Shown in pieces: positions 1 to 8,800 of a DNA stretch of 40,073 bases. The notes beneath the pieces are model-generated. The model made no database searches. It saw only the letters and a program-made list of their open reading frames with translations, and was not told the DNA's origin. The stretch covers positions 1 to 40,073 of the forward strand of contig JAITDU010000010.1 in the NCBI GenBank assembly GCA_031282405.1, written 5' to 3'. Each line of letters opens with the position of its first letter. Position 1 is the stretch's first letter. This DNA comes from Coriobacteriales bacterium. Its GTDB lineage: Bacteria > Actinomycetota > Coriobacteriia > Coriobacteriales > UBA8131. The position numbers were made by a program, and so were the translations under genes.

Positions 1-84
1 GCAAGCAACGACGAGAAACTGAGCAAAAGTCAAAGCTAAGACAAAAGTCTAAGCTGAGGCAAGCCGGCAAAACGTCTAGTAAAG

Positions 85-119
85 CGAAGAGGCCATCGCA
101 AAAGCGATAGCCCTCTTCG
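85..119 (+). terminator. Hairpin, possible terminator of an upstream gene
   Basis: An inverted repeat pairs 85-99 with 104-119 around an AAAA loop, with one small internal mismatch. No T-run follows it on the plus strand, so an intrinsic terminator is possible but not certain. The gene it would serve lies outside the window. Confidence 0.4.
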
Positions 120-215
120 AAACAAACTAGAAGCGTCGCCCACCCAAAAGGGCCCTGCACTTCTTAGGGGGTAGTTTAGCATATCTGGTCCTTAAATTCA
201 ATCAAAAAATTTTTC

Positions 216-244
216 TTGACAAGTCTTAAGTCGACTGCTAAACT
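216..244 (+). promoter_or_regulatory. Putative sigma70 promoter of the metY operon
   Basis: A perfect -35 TTGACA (216-221) is followed after 17 bp by TAAACT (239-244, 4 of 6 matches to TATAAT). The surroundings are A/T-rich. Transcription would start near 251, leaving a long untranslated leader before metY. Confidence 0.5.
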
Positions 245-517
245 CATATTACGTAGTTAACATATATGTTTAATACATTAAATTTCGCCACAACCTAATG
301 GGCGAAAACATGAACAGAATAAGTATCGCCAGGCGCCATCAAGCAAAAGTACCACCAGGCTTAACAGACTTGCTTACTGTAATGCGCAAGATGCCCAAGA
401 CACGGAGAAACAGAAGTTGTACGCATCAGACACAGACTACCGCATGATTGCACGAGACACCGGCAGTATTTGTAGTACCCACCTGTCGAGCGTTTGCGCG
501 TACATGAACATGCCCAG

Positions 518-548
518 GCACCTGCGCGATTTACGCACGTGCAGGTGC
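518..548 (+). other. Leader hairpin upstream of metY
   Basis: GCACCTGC-type arms (518-525 and 541-548) are perfectly complementary, with a short GCG/CGC inner stem. No T-run follows. It could be a structured part of the metY leader; its function is unknown. Confidence 0.35.
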
Positions 549-677
549 ATATCGTGTGTTTGGTGATTGTGGCGACATCTGCTTAAAACAACCTGCGTTT
601 CTCCCTAAGAATCAAATACACCGCGTAGCATCCCTATCTCCCCTTATTACAATTCGACACGAGAATGGACTCGTACC

Positions 678-2105
678 ATGACCGATAAAGCCCCAGAGGC
701 TGATAAAGACAGCGCCGCTCATTACCGGTTTGACACTCTAAAAGTGCGTGGTGCCTATGACCCAGCCGCGCATAATTATGCATTTAACGTACCGATATAC
801 CAGACCACCTCGTATGAGATGGGCTCGACCGAGCGCGGCGAGCGATTGTTCAGGCAAGAGGAGCTGGGTTTTTTGTACACGCGTGTGGGTAATCCTACGA
901 TTGATGTGCTGGAGCGTCGTGTTGCCGCGCTGGATGGTGGGGCAGGTGCCATTGCTTTGGCCAGCGGTATGGCAGCCGTGAGCCATGCCATCCTCAACCT
1001 GGCCGATTCTGGCGACCACATTGTGGCCTCGCCGTATCTGTATGGGGGCACCTTTGATCTGTTCAAGTCGATATTGCCGCGTTATGGCATTACGGTTTCG
1101 CTTGCGCCGAGTTTGGAGCCAGAGGCTATCCAACGTCTCATCCAGCCCAACACCAAGGCACTGTTTATCGAGAGCATCGCGAATCCCAAAGGCTACGTGG
1201 CCGATATCCGATCGCTGGCTACATTGGCTCATGCCAACGACATCGTACTGATAGTAGACAACACCTTTGCCACGCCTTATCTCATCCAACCTATCAAACA
1301 CGGTGCCGACATCGTAGTCTACTCGGCAACTAAGGGCCTCAGTGGCCACGGTACCGTGATAGCTGGGCTGATTGTCGAGTCTGGTACGTTTGATTACGGC
1401 AATGGTAAATACCCCCAGTTCACAGACAAAGGCTTTACTCTGCGCGACCGATCAGATAACTATCGCAGTTTCTTGGAGGTATTTCCGGAAACACCGTTTA
1501 CGGTACGGGTTCGTTTAGCATTGCTCAATTACCTGGGTGCGGCCCTGGGCCCCTTTGACGCCTATCTGGTTTTGTTGGGGCTGGAAACACTAAGTGAGCG
1601 CATCGAAAAACAGCAAGCCAATGTGCGCAGGCTCATCGACTACCTTCAGGGTAATGAGTTCGTCTCCTGGGTGGAATATTCCAGTCTGCCTACAAGCTCT
1701 AACTATGAACTGGCGCAACTATACGCGCCGCGTGGCACCGGCAGCATTTTCAGCTTCGGTTTTGCCGGTACGCTGGAGCAACAGGAACGTTTCATTGACG
1801 CTACACGTCTGTTCAGTTATCAGGTAAATGTAGGCGACGCTAAATCACTGATCGTCAACAATGCCAAAACCACGCACTCCGAACTTACCCCTGCGGAATT
1901 AGACGCAGCCGGACTGACTACCGACGTTATAAGGTTGTCGGTAGGATTGGAAGATTCTGAGGATCTGATAGAAGATCTGGACCAGGCCTTTGCAGCCGTT
2001 TTTGGCAGGCGGCCGGGGCACGTGGCACAAACTGGCTCAAACACCGATTCAAAACCTGTTGAATCTCCCCAGCCAGAATCCGAGCCAGAAGTGTCGAGGG
2101 TTTAG
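678..2105 (+). CDS. metY: O-acetylhomoserine aminocarboxypropyltransferase (MetY-like)
   Basis: PLP-dependent Cys/Met-metabolism enzyme of fold type I. The family makes homocysteine from O-acetylhomoserine and sulfide, or methionine from methanethiol, in the cytoplasm. The protein is 475 residues; the family is usually about 425-440. The PLP lysine is in SATK (K219), the aspartate that contacts the pyridine ring is in VDNTFATP (D194), and TRVGNPT near 68-74 is a typical cofactor and substrate region. The last 30 or so residues are an acidic Pro/Glu/Ser tail not expected in the family. The ATG has only a weak ribosome binding site. An ABC importer follows 5 bp later, so the enzyme probably uses a sulfur compound supplied by uptake. 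Sulfhydrylase rather than cystathionine synthase is inferred from overall resemblance. Confidence 0.9.
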   Translation: MTDKAPEADKDSAAHYRFDTLKVRGAYDPAAHNYAFNVPIYQTTSYEMGSTERGERLFRQEELGFLYTRVGNPTIDVLERRVAALDGGAGAIALASGMAAVSHAILNLADSGDHIVASPYLYGGTFDLFKSILPRYGITVSLAPSLEPEAIQRLIQPNTKALFIESIANPKGYVADIRSLATLAHANDIVLIVDNTFATPYLIQPIKHGADIVVYSATKGLSGHGTVIAGLIVESGTFDYGNGKYPQFTDKGFTLRDRSDNYRSFLEVFPETPFTVRVRLALLNYLGAALGPFDAYLVLLGLETLSERIEKQQANVRRLIDYLQGNEFVSWVEYSSLPTSSNYELAQLYAPRGTGSIFSFGFAGTLEQQERFIDATRLFSYQVNVGDAKSLIVNNAKTTHSELTPAELDAAGLTTDVIRLSVGLEDSEDLIEDLDQAFAAVFGRRPGHVAQTGSNTDSKPVESPQPESEPEVSRV

Positions 2106-2110
2106 TTCAA

Positions 2111-3403
2111 ATGCTGGATACTACAACATCTGTGCCCGCCCGCTTATCTCGGACTGCTGCTAGGACTACGCCTGGCGAGAATAACGCGGCTGTGCAAACT
2201 GCAGCCAACGGAGTGGCGGCCCGAGTCGTACTCGGCAAGAATAGCGCGGCGGCGACTTGGGCTGAATCTGGCGAGAATAGCGCGGCGGCTCAATCCGCTC
2301 CCAACGCGGTGATTCGATCCGCAGCTGAACTCACATCAACATTCATCACCACATCTAAGGCCAAAGTGCCTATCAAGGCCACAGCCAAAGCATCCGCTAA
2401 GGCCGACCCCGTTTACTGGAAGCCTCAATCCCGGGTCTGGTATGCTGTTGCCATCGGCGGCTTCCTCATCGCTCTGGCCCTTAGCTACCTGGTGCCCGAC
2501 AACATTCCTGGACTGGTGCGCGGTGTAGACTTTTCTACCGATTACCCCCTTGACCCTACAAACTACCGCATATTCCTCGCGGCGATTGCTGTAATACTTG
2601 CTCTGCTCTATTTGGTCTCCCATTTCTTCCACTCTCTACGCAAGCGTCTTTTACATAAAGCACAATTCATCTTTGCCGGCGCTTTGGCCCTTGCCATTTG
2701 GGATATCCTCACCTCTAAGCTCTTTATTCTGCAACCGCCGTACTTCCCCGGGCCAGTGACGATACTCGACTACCTGCCTACCAATTGGCTCAACCTCCTC
2801 GGTCACATTGGTGCGTCAAGCCGCCTTTTTGCTCTGGGCTTGATTATCGGCACGGTGGCGGGTATCGGCACTGGCATCCTCATAGGTTGGTATCGCCAGT
2901 GGTTTTACTGGTTATTTCCTGTGCTTAAATTTACGGGCGTCGTGCCGGCTACGGCTTGGATGCCTATAGCTACCGTTCTGTTTAAGCCGGCGCCTGTTGC
3001 CATGACGTTCCTATTGGTCATAGCATCATGGTTCATCATCAGCTTTATGATGTGCCAGGGCATGGAGTCCACCCCCAAGGCCCTCTATGAGGTCTCGGAA
3101 ACGCTGGGAGCCAAGCGTAGTTTCCTGTTGTTCCATGTAGCTATTCCCCATGCTACACCCAGCATATTTACGGGTATTTCTATGGCGACGAGTATGTCGT
3201 TCCTCACCCTGGTAGCGGCCGAAATGATGGGCGCCACAGCCGGGTTGGGATACTTTATCAATTACTCTAAGACCTTTTCTAAGTTCTACCAGGTCTACGC
3301 GGCCATCATCATTATGTTTATCGTCTTTAGCATTATCCTGGCCATCATCGACTTCATCCGGCGTCGCGTGTTGCGTTGGCAAAAAGGCCTGGTGCAACAA
3401 TGA
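2111..3403 (+). CDS. ABC transporter permease, NitT/TauT (SsuC/TauC) type
   Basis: Inner-membrane subunit of an importer for a small anion or organosulfur compound. The core, about residues 190-425, has several hydrophobic helices and an EAA loop (YEVSETLGAKRS...) that docks on the ATPase. Upstream of it lie two extra membrane segments and an N-terminal tail of about 95 residues rich in Ala, Asn and Thr, built on a repeated GENSAAA-like motif, so the protein (430 residues) is much longer than the usual 250-280. No internal ATG precedes the membrane region; a GTG near 2308 would remove most of the tail. ATG 2111 is kept because it lies 5 bp after metY behind a GAGG-like site. The next gene overlaps it by ATGA. 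Confidence 0.85.
   Translation: MLDTTTSVPARLSRTAARTTPGENNAAVQTAANGVAARVVLGKNSAAATWAESGENSAAAQSAPNAVIRSAAELTSTFITTSKAKVPIKATAKASAKADPVYWKPQSRVWYAVAIGGFLIALALSYLVPDNIPGLVRGVDFSTDYPLDPTNYRIFLAAIAVILALLYLVSHFFHSLRKRLLHKAQFIFAGALALAIWDILTSKLFILQPPYFPGPVTILDYLPTNWLNLLGHIGASSRLFALGLIIGTVAGIGTGILIGWYRQWFYWLFPVLKFTGVVPATAWMPIATVLFKPAPVAMTFLLVIASWFIISFMMCQGMESTPKALYEVSETLGAKRSFLLFHVAIPHATPSIFTGISMATSMSFLTLVAAEMMGATAGLGYFINYSKTFSKFYQVYAAIIIMFIVFSIILAIIDFIRRRVLRWQKGLVQQ
2174..2286 (+). repeat. Three 17-bp in-frame repeats in the permease N-terminus
   Basis: The core GGCGAGAATAGCGCGGC occurs at 2174-2190, 2234-2250 and 2270-2286 with single-base differences. Spacings of 60 and 36 bp keep the frame. It encodes the G-(E/K)-N-(S/N)-A-A pattern of the low-complexity tail. 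Confidence 0.7.
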
Positions 3404-4287
3404 GCACCAAAATTGCTCAGGGAGCTCCGGCGAGCCAGACAGATCAGGCAGTTCAGATCGAAGCCCGGACTCTTGCCGAGAAGCTCGTGCATCAACGAAC
3501 TCAAGATAGTCCTGTGCTCATCAGTGTCCAGCATGTGACCCGTGTGTACAACGCCGAGGAGGACTCGGCTACTCACGCCTTGGAGGATGTCTCGCTTGAG
3601 GTGTGTACAGGCGAGTTCGTCAGTCTTATTGGTCCCTCGGGTTGCGGTAAGACCACGCTGCTCAGGCTAATTGCCGGACTTGACTTTCCCCAGGCTGGCA
3701 CGCTCAGTGTGGCTGGTGAGGAAATTGCTGGCCCCTCATACGAACGCGGTTATGTGTTTCAGCAAGGCGCGCTTTATCCCTGGGCTACCGTGGAAGGCAA
3801 CATCGCTACGGGCCTTAAAGCTCGTGGTGTCTATCGCGAGAAAAAGCAGGACGTGACCCGCTTCGTTGCGCTTGTGGGTCTGACCGGCTTTGAGAAGGCC
3901 TATCCACATGAGGTCAGTGGTGGCATGGCCCAGCGTGTAGCCATCGCCCGGGCGCTCATAAATGAACCCAAAGCTTTACTGCTGGACGAACCAATGGGTG
4001 CCTTGGACTCCTTTACCCGTATCGAATTACAGGACAGACTGCTCGATCTATGGCAGCGGCTCGGTTCCACCATGGTGTTGGTTACGCACGATGTTGACGA
4101 GGCTATCTACCTCTCCGATCGCATTGCCATCATGACGCCGCGTCCCGGCAGAATCAACGAGATTATCAGCGTAGAGCTGGGACGGCCGCGCTCGCGTTCC
4201 AGTCCGGACTTTTTGCAATTACGCTCGCGCATACTGGAAAAGCTGCACCTGGCCGGCTCGATTCCCGAGCCCGAATTCAGTATATAA
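3400..4287 (+). CDS. ABC transporter ATP-binding protein, NitT/TauT type
   Basis: Cytoplasmic ATPase powering the neighbouring permease. It carries Walker A GPSGCGKTT, a Q-loop (VFQQGALYPW), signature VSGGMAQRVAIARAL, Walker B ALLLDEPMGALD and the switch histidine in VLVTHDVDEAIYL, all as in SsuB/TauB/NrtD ATPases. About 45 residues precede the core beta strand, slightly longer than usual. ATG 3400 overlaps the permease stop as ATGA with AAGG upstream, so I prefer it to the in-frame TTG at 3376, which would add eight residues and a longer overlap. About 295 residues. Confidence 0.9.
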   Translation: MSTKIAQGAPASQTDQAVQIEARTLAEKLVHQRTQDSPVLISVQHVTRVYNAEEDSATHALEDVSLEVCTGEFVSLIGPSGCGKTTLLRLIAGLDFPQAGTLSVAGEEIAGPSYERGYVFQQGALYPWATVEGNIATGLKARGVYREKKQDVTRFVALVGLTGFEKAYPHEVSGGMAQRVAIARALINEPKALLLDEPMGALDSFTRIELQDRLLDLWQRLGSTMVLVTHDVDEAIYLSDRIAIMTPRPGRINEIISVELGRPRSRSSPDFLQLRSRILEKLHLAGSIPEPEFSI

Positions 4288-4345
4288 AGCCATATAGACC
4301 AAAGATAGAAATCGAACAAAGTAAAAACCAAACGAAAGGACAACA

Positions 4346-5464
4346 ATGATCAAGAAAACGTACGTATCCTCAAGCTCGTCTGTCAAAGCGACGAGCAAAA
4401 CGACCATCAGGGCCGCGCTTTGTGCAGCTGTGGCGCTCGCGCTTACTTTTGCACTGGCAGCCTGCGGAGGCACCCCCTCCAGCACGAGTTCCAGCAGCAG
4501 TTCTACCTCTGGCTCTACGACCCCGGCTTCGTTTCCTCTGGGCTCTACGCAGATTCAAGCGCTGGGCGGTGGCCTGTGTGGTTCTCCTACCTATATTGCC
4601 AAGGAACTGGGCTTTTGGGAGGAGGAAGGTATTGATGTCGAGTTGGTCAGCGGTACATTCCAGCAACAAAAAGACGGTCTGGCCTCCGGCCAGTTCCTTG
4701 TGACGAATGGCGACTTCCAGTTCTTCCCTGCTGTTAATGAAGGGCTGGACATCAGCATTATCGGTGGTTTGCACGAAGGCTGCATCAAGCTCTTGGTACC
4801 CGGAGATTCTCCCATCCAAAGTGTAGCTGACCTGCGTGGCAAGACCATCGGTGTTGATGAGGTCGGTGGCACTCCGTGGGCTATTACTTCGGTGGCGCTG
4901 GCCAATGCTGGCATTAATCCTTCCGAGGAAGCCGGCGAGGTTGTCTGGGCACCCTACGACCTTACCGTGCTGCAGGAAGTTGCCGAACGAGGCGAGGTAG
5001 ACGCCATTGCCGCGTGGGACCCCTTTGGCACCCAGGCCGAGAAAGCCGGATTCAGGGTACTCGTAGACATTGGCGAGGACAGCATCTTTGCCGGTAAGTA
5101 CTGCTGCTTCCTGTATGCCTCTAACGACGCTATAGTAAACCATCCTGAGCAGATAGAGGCGCTGTTGCGCGGTTGGTATCGCGCGGTAGAATGGATTGCC
5201 GCTAATCCCGAGGAAGCCGCCGACATCGTTACCGATGGCAGCTCGCATGAGCCCTATGTGGCCTCAGATGACAAGGCGCTGTTGGTTGAGTTGCTCGAGA
5301 GCTACCACTATCATGGCCACCACGATGCCAGCAACGCCACTCAGCCTTATGACGACGCGCTCTACTTTGTAGACCAGCTCAAGCAAACCGGCTATCTGCC
5401 TGCTGACATCAACACCCAGCAATTTGTCGATAATCTCTGGGTCAAGATAGATTGGGAGAAGTAA
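4346..5464 (+). CDS. ABC transporter substrate-binding lipoprotein (NMT1/SsuA-like)
   Basis: Lipid-anchored extracytoplasmic receptor of the importer encoded just upstream. The signal peptide ends in a lipobox LALAAC with the lipidated cysteine at residue 40, followed by a Ser/Thr-rich tether to about residue 60. The mature domain has hallmarks of nitrate/sulfonate/taurine-binding proteins: YIAKELGFWEEEGIDVEL, DLRGKTIGVDEVGGTPW and a hinge near VDAIAAWDPFGTQAEKAG. An unusual CC pair lies in GKYCCFLYAS. GAAAGGA precedes the ATG by about 6 nt. A strong hairpin follows the stop, so this is probably the last gene of the operon. The ligand cannot be read from the sequence; the link to metY favours a sulfur compound. 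Confidence 0.88.
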   Translation: MIKKTYVSSSSSVKATSKTTIRAALCAAVALALTFALAACGGTPSSTSSSSSSTSGSTTPASFPLGSTQIQALGGGLCGSPTYIAKELGFWEEEGIDVELVSGTFQQQKDGLASGQFLVTNGDFQFFPAVNEGLDISIIGGLHEGCIKLLVPGDSPIQSVADLRGKTIGVDEVGGTPWAITSVALANAGINPSEEAGEVVWAPYDLTVLQEVAERGEVDAIAAWDPFGTQAEKAGFRVLVDIGEDSIFAGKYCCFLYASNDAIVNHPEQIEALLRGWYRAVEWIAANPEEAADIVTDGSSHEPYVASDDKALLVELLESYHYHGHHDASNATQPYDDALYFVDQLKQTGYLPADINTQQFVDNLWVKIDWEK

Positions 5465-5485
5465 GCCTAAACTAACTTAAGACAA

Positions 5486-5520
5486 GCGCGTAGACAAGGG
5501 CCGGTTCTTTGTCTACGCGC
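5486..5520 (+). terminator. Hairpin terminating the metY-ABC operon
   Basis: A perfect 12-bp stem (GCGCGTAGACAA at 5486-5497 with TTGTCTACGCGC at 5509-5520) around an 11-nt loop lies 22 bp after the stop codon. No T-run follows, so it may be factor-dependent or stabilise the transcript end. Confidence 0.55.
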
Positions 5521-5617
5521 CGTCTGTGCGGACAACCTTTATGCAGGTATATTGCCCCTTGTATTTGCAAAGTCCTGTGTTAACATGATACGGTGTTTGA
5601 AGTGCAAGAAGTGTATG

Positions 5618-5623
5618 TATAAA
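5618..5623 (+). promoter_or_regulatory. -10 element of a tiny transcription unit
   Basis: TATAAA lies upstream of a strong Shine-Dalgarno (GGAGAGG, 5632-5638). A TTGAAG at 5597-5602 could be the -35 but the spacing is short (15 bp). The promoter call is tentative. Confidence 0.3.
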
Positions 5624-5644
5624 ACAAGATTGGAGAGGAAAGAT

Positions 5645-5689
5645 ATGAAGTCACAAATTACGCCGTGGGGGGGGGGCATCACCGTCTAA
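5645..5689 (+). CDS. 14-codon ORF with a ten-G tract
   Basis: ATG 5645 sits 6 nt after GGAGAGG, one of the best ribosome binding sites in the window, and the frame stops after 14 codons (MKSQITPWGGGITV). A homopolymer of ten G (5667-5676) covers codons 8-11. Losing one G would open the frame to 5966 (about 106 residues); gaining one would stop it after 18 codons. A terminator-like hairpin follows at 5749-5773. It could be a leader peptide, a decayed gene, a phase-variable site or a homopolymer sequencing error. I do not recognise any family. Confidence 0.35.
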   Translation: MKSQITPWGGGITV

Positions 5690-5748
5690 TACCGCTGTAG
5701 CCCCTTGCTCTCAAAACCCAAAGTACGACCACGTTGCCGCCGCTTGCG

Positions 5749-5773
5749 AACCGCACGAGCCAGCGGTTTTTTT
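5749..5773 (+). terminator. Rho-independent terminator
   Basis: AACCGC (5749-5754) pairs with GCGGTT (5763-5768) around an 8-nt loop, followed directly by a run of seven T. It faces the plus strand and would end the short transcript carrying the 14-codon ORF. Confidence 0.6.
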
Positions 5774-5786
5774 GCGCCCCGCGCCT

Positions 5787-5824
5787 GGGGAGAGCCCCGT
5801 CACTCTGAAAAGGCTCAGAGTGAC
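5787..5824 (-). terminator. Hairpins downstream of the surface protein gene
   Basis: A perfect 10-bp stem (5799-5808 with 5815-5824, 6-nt loop) and an adjacent GGGG/CCCC hairpin (5787-5798) lie just after the stop codon of the minus-strand LPXTG gene. There is no T-run on the minus strand, so termination is inferred from position. Confidence 0.4.
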
Positions 5825-5834
5825 AATAAGGGCT

Positions 5835-5875
5835 GCTACCGGCGAGAAGTGCTACCGGCGAGAAGTGCTACCGGC
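5835..5875. repeat. 16-bp tandem repeat across the surface protein stop codon
   Basis: GCTACCGGCGAGAAGT occurs twice in tandem (5835-5850, 5851-5866), followed by a 9-bp partial third copy. The minus-strand stop codon lies in the second copy, so copy-number change here would alter the last residues. Confidence 0.65.
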
Positions 5876-8800
5876 TTCGTGCTCGGTGCGTCGGCGGCTG
5901 CAAAGTGCTGCTCTCAGCAGCACCCCACCGGCCAACAACAGGCCTGCCGCTCCTACCAGCAGGTAGGGCAGGCTGTCGCCGGTCTTGGGTAGTGTAGCGC
6001 CAGGCTCTGGAGTTGGTGAAGGTGTCGCCGGGGGCGGGCCAAAGTAGGCATTTTGCACGGCATCGGTAGTAACGGTATAGGGATCGCCGGGATAATTAAT
6101 GCCACCGATACTTACACGTTCGATAACCGAACCTTCAGTCAGCCAAAGGTAGACCAGCCCGGAGGCATCAGTCTGGATGTCGCTTGTGCCGTAGGGCGAG
6201 CCATCGGGGTTCGTAACTACCAGGCCGTCGACTACAGTGTTGGCTGGGGCGCCCGCTATGTGGACAATGACCTCGTATACCGTGTTGCCCTGCGGGTCTA
6301 CCGGCTGCTTGTTAATAGGATCTCCGCTCTGGCCGCTGGGGTCTCCATTGCCGCCTGTGCCGCCTTTGGGGTCAATGCTGCCACCGCCAATAGTGATGTC
6401 ACCACCACTTTCGATACCGCCACCACCGTCTCCGCCAGGGCCTGTAGTGCCACTGCCACCTTCACCACCGGTGCCCGTGGTCGTACCTCCGGTTATGTCG
6501 GTGGTACCGCCGGTGCTGATGCCTGTACCACCTTCGCCGCCCGTCGCGCCACTGCCACCCGTGCCGCCGGTGCCGGTAACGTCTCCGCCTGTTATATCGG
6601 TGTTGCCGCCCGTCTCAATACCGCCTCCACCGCCTCCACCGGTACCTGTGGTAGAGCCACCGCCTTCACCACCGGTGCCTGTGGTTGTGCCACCGGTAAT
6701 GTCAGTGTTGCCACCCACGTCAATACCCGTGCCACCTTCGCCGCCGGGGCCATCTGTGGAGCCACCGCCTTCACCACCGGTGCCGGTTGTAGTGCCTCCG
6801 GTCGTTATATCGCCACCACCGCCAGGGTTGTCGGGGTCGTCAGTGCTAATGCCGCTACCACCAGAGCCGCCGGGGCCATCTGTGGAGCCGCCGCCTTCGC
6901 CGCCCGTGCCGGTAGTCGTACCACCGGGATTATCGATGTCACCACCGCCGGTAGTGATGCCGGTGCCACCACTACCGCCTTCGGCGCCACCACCACCACC
7001 GCCGCCAGTACCTTCAGTAGAGCCACCGGGATCAGTGGTAATATCTCCGCCGCCTGTCTCAGTGCCTGTGCCGCCGCCGCCGCCTTCACCGGTGCTAGAC
7101 GTGCCACCACTTCCGCCGGTGCCGGTTGTAGTGCCTCCGGTCGTTATATCGCCACCACCGGGATTATCGGGATCATCGGTCGAAATACCCGTGCCACCAG
7201 AGCCGCCGGGGTTGGTTCCGCCGCCACTACCGCCGGTACCACCTGTGCCTTCAGTAGAGCCACCGGGATCAGTGGTAATATCTCCGCCGCCTGTCTCAGT
7301 GCCTGTGCCGCCCTCACCACCGGTACCTGTGGTAGAACCGCCACCTTCACCACCGGTACCTGTGGTTGTGCCACCACCACCGGTCGTTATATCGCCACCA
7401 CCGGGATTATCGGGATCATCGGTCGAAATACCCGTGCCACCCGCGCCGCCGGGGCCATCAGTGGAGCCGCCACCTTCACCACCGGTGCCGGTAGTCGTAC
7501 CACCGGGATTATCGATGTCACCACCGCCGGTAGTGATGCCGGTGCCACCCGTGCCGCCGCCTTCGCCGCCGCCGCTGGTGCCACCCTCGCCGCCCGTGCC
7601 GGTTACGTCGCCGCTTGTGCCTGTTGGGTCGTCTGGGTCGGGGCCAATGCCACCACCACCGGTAGTGATGCCGGTACCACCCGTGCCGCCGCCCGTGCCA
7701 CCACCGTCGCCACCATCGCCGCCCGTGCCCGATACACTGCTGCCCGGATTTGTAACTATGGAGGCCGCGTTTTGCGGACGCGCCACGCCGCCGGCATTGA
7801 TGCCGTCACCACCCGTGCCACCAGGGTTACCACCGTGGCCACCTGTGCCAATGATACGGGTGCCATTGATGGCCTTGATGGCCGGAGCAGAGCTGTCGCC
7901 GCCTACAGTAATGCCGCTGCCACCACTGCCAGAGGCGGAGCTGCCACCCTGGCCGGTTACAGAGCCGTTATCGCCCGTCACTGAGGCATCGGTGCCTGTG
8001 GGCGAGTCTACTACCACGCCTGTAACAGGGTCGCGGATAACGCCGGTAATAACGCCGTTACCACCCGTGCCACTGCCTGCGGCCTCGCCGCCGGAGCCTT
8101 CAACGCGCGCTCCGCCGCCAACGTCGAGTGCAGCGCCACTACTCACACCATCGCCACCCACACCGCTGCCATGGCCTGCGCCGCCTGTGCCCTGGAGAGA
8201 AGCGCCGTTGCTGGCCGAGATAACCGCGTTCGTAGTAATGCCATTGCCACCGCTGCCATTGCCGTCACCACCGTCGCCGCCCACGCCTACCAGGCTGGCG
8301 CCCGTGTCAACGGCAAAGCCGGTAACGCTGATGTCTGAGGAGGCCAAAACGCCCGGCCCGCCGATTTCATCGCCATCGCCATCGCCGCCTGTGCCCGTAA
8401 CGCCACTGCCGCCGGTGATGTTGAGCAACGAAGTCTGTACGCCTGCGCCGCCGTAGCCACCGCTGTCAATGGTAGCCGCTCCGCCCGTACCGATTATGGC
8501 GCCACCGTTATTGCTGGTCAGGCCGTTGCTGGGATCAGGGTCTGGCACCAGAGAGATCGGAGTAGCCACTGCGATGCCTGTGCCACCAAAGCTCGTGCCG
8601 GTGCCACCTATGCCCGTTACCGGAGCACCGTTATTAACACTCATGGAATAAGGGGTAAGAACCCCAGCGCCTCCAGCGCCATTGCTACCGTTACCACCTG
8701 TGGCATTAACGCTACCACCGGTAACGGTAATAGCGGTGTCAACGGGGATTCCGCCAAGAATAGCGGCAAGGTCATAGGCAACCAGACCGGAGCCACCGCT

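Larger units (their letters stand above)
1..677. other. Intergenic region upstream of metY
   Basis: No convincing gene is seen. It holds a hairpin at 85-119, a sigma70-like promoter at 216-244, and therefore a leader of roughly 430 nt before metY with a hairpin at 518-548. I looked for a SAM riboswitch, expected for a metY leader, and could not find the conserved core of the common SAM classes. The first 60 bases are A/G-rich with short direct repeats. Confidence 0.5.

Noticed and set aside
245-677. SAM riboswitch before metY
   Set aside because: The conserved core strings of SAM-I and SAM-IV were not found; only unrelated hairpins are present.
6350-8300. CRISPR-like array in the repetitive region
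   Set aside because: Repeats vary in length and keep a reading frame on the minus strand; there are no regular unique spacers and no cas genes.
6053-8456. Two very long plus-strand ORFs (643 and 739 codons) opposite the surface protein gene
   Set aside because: They are the antisense of glycine/threonine repeats, giving Pro- or Ala-rich translations with no family features, no ribosome site and no signal. Low-complexity coding DNA lacks stops in other frames.
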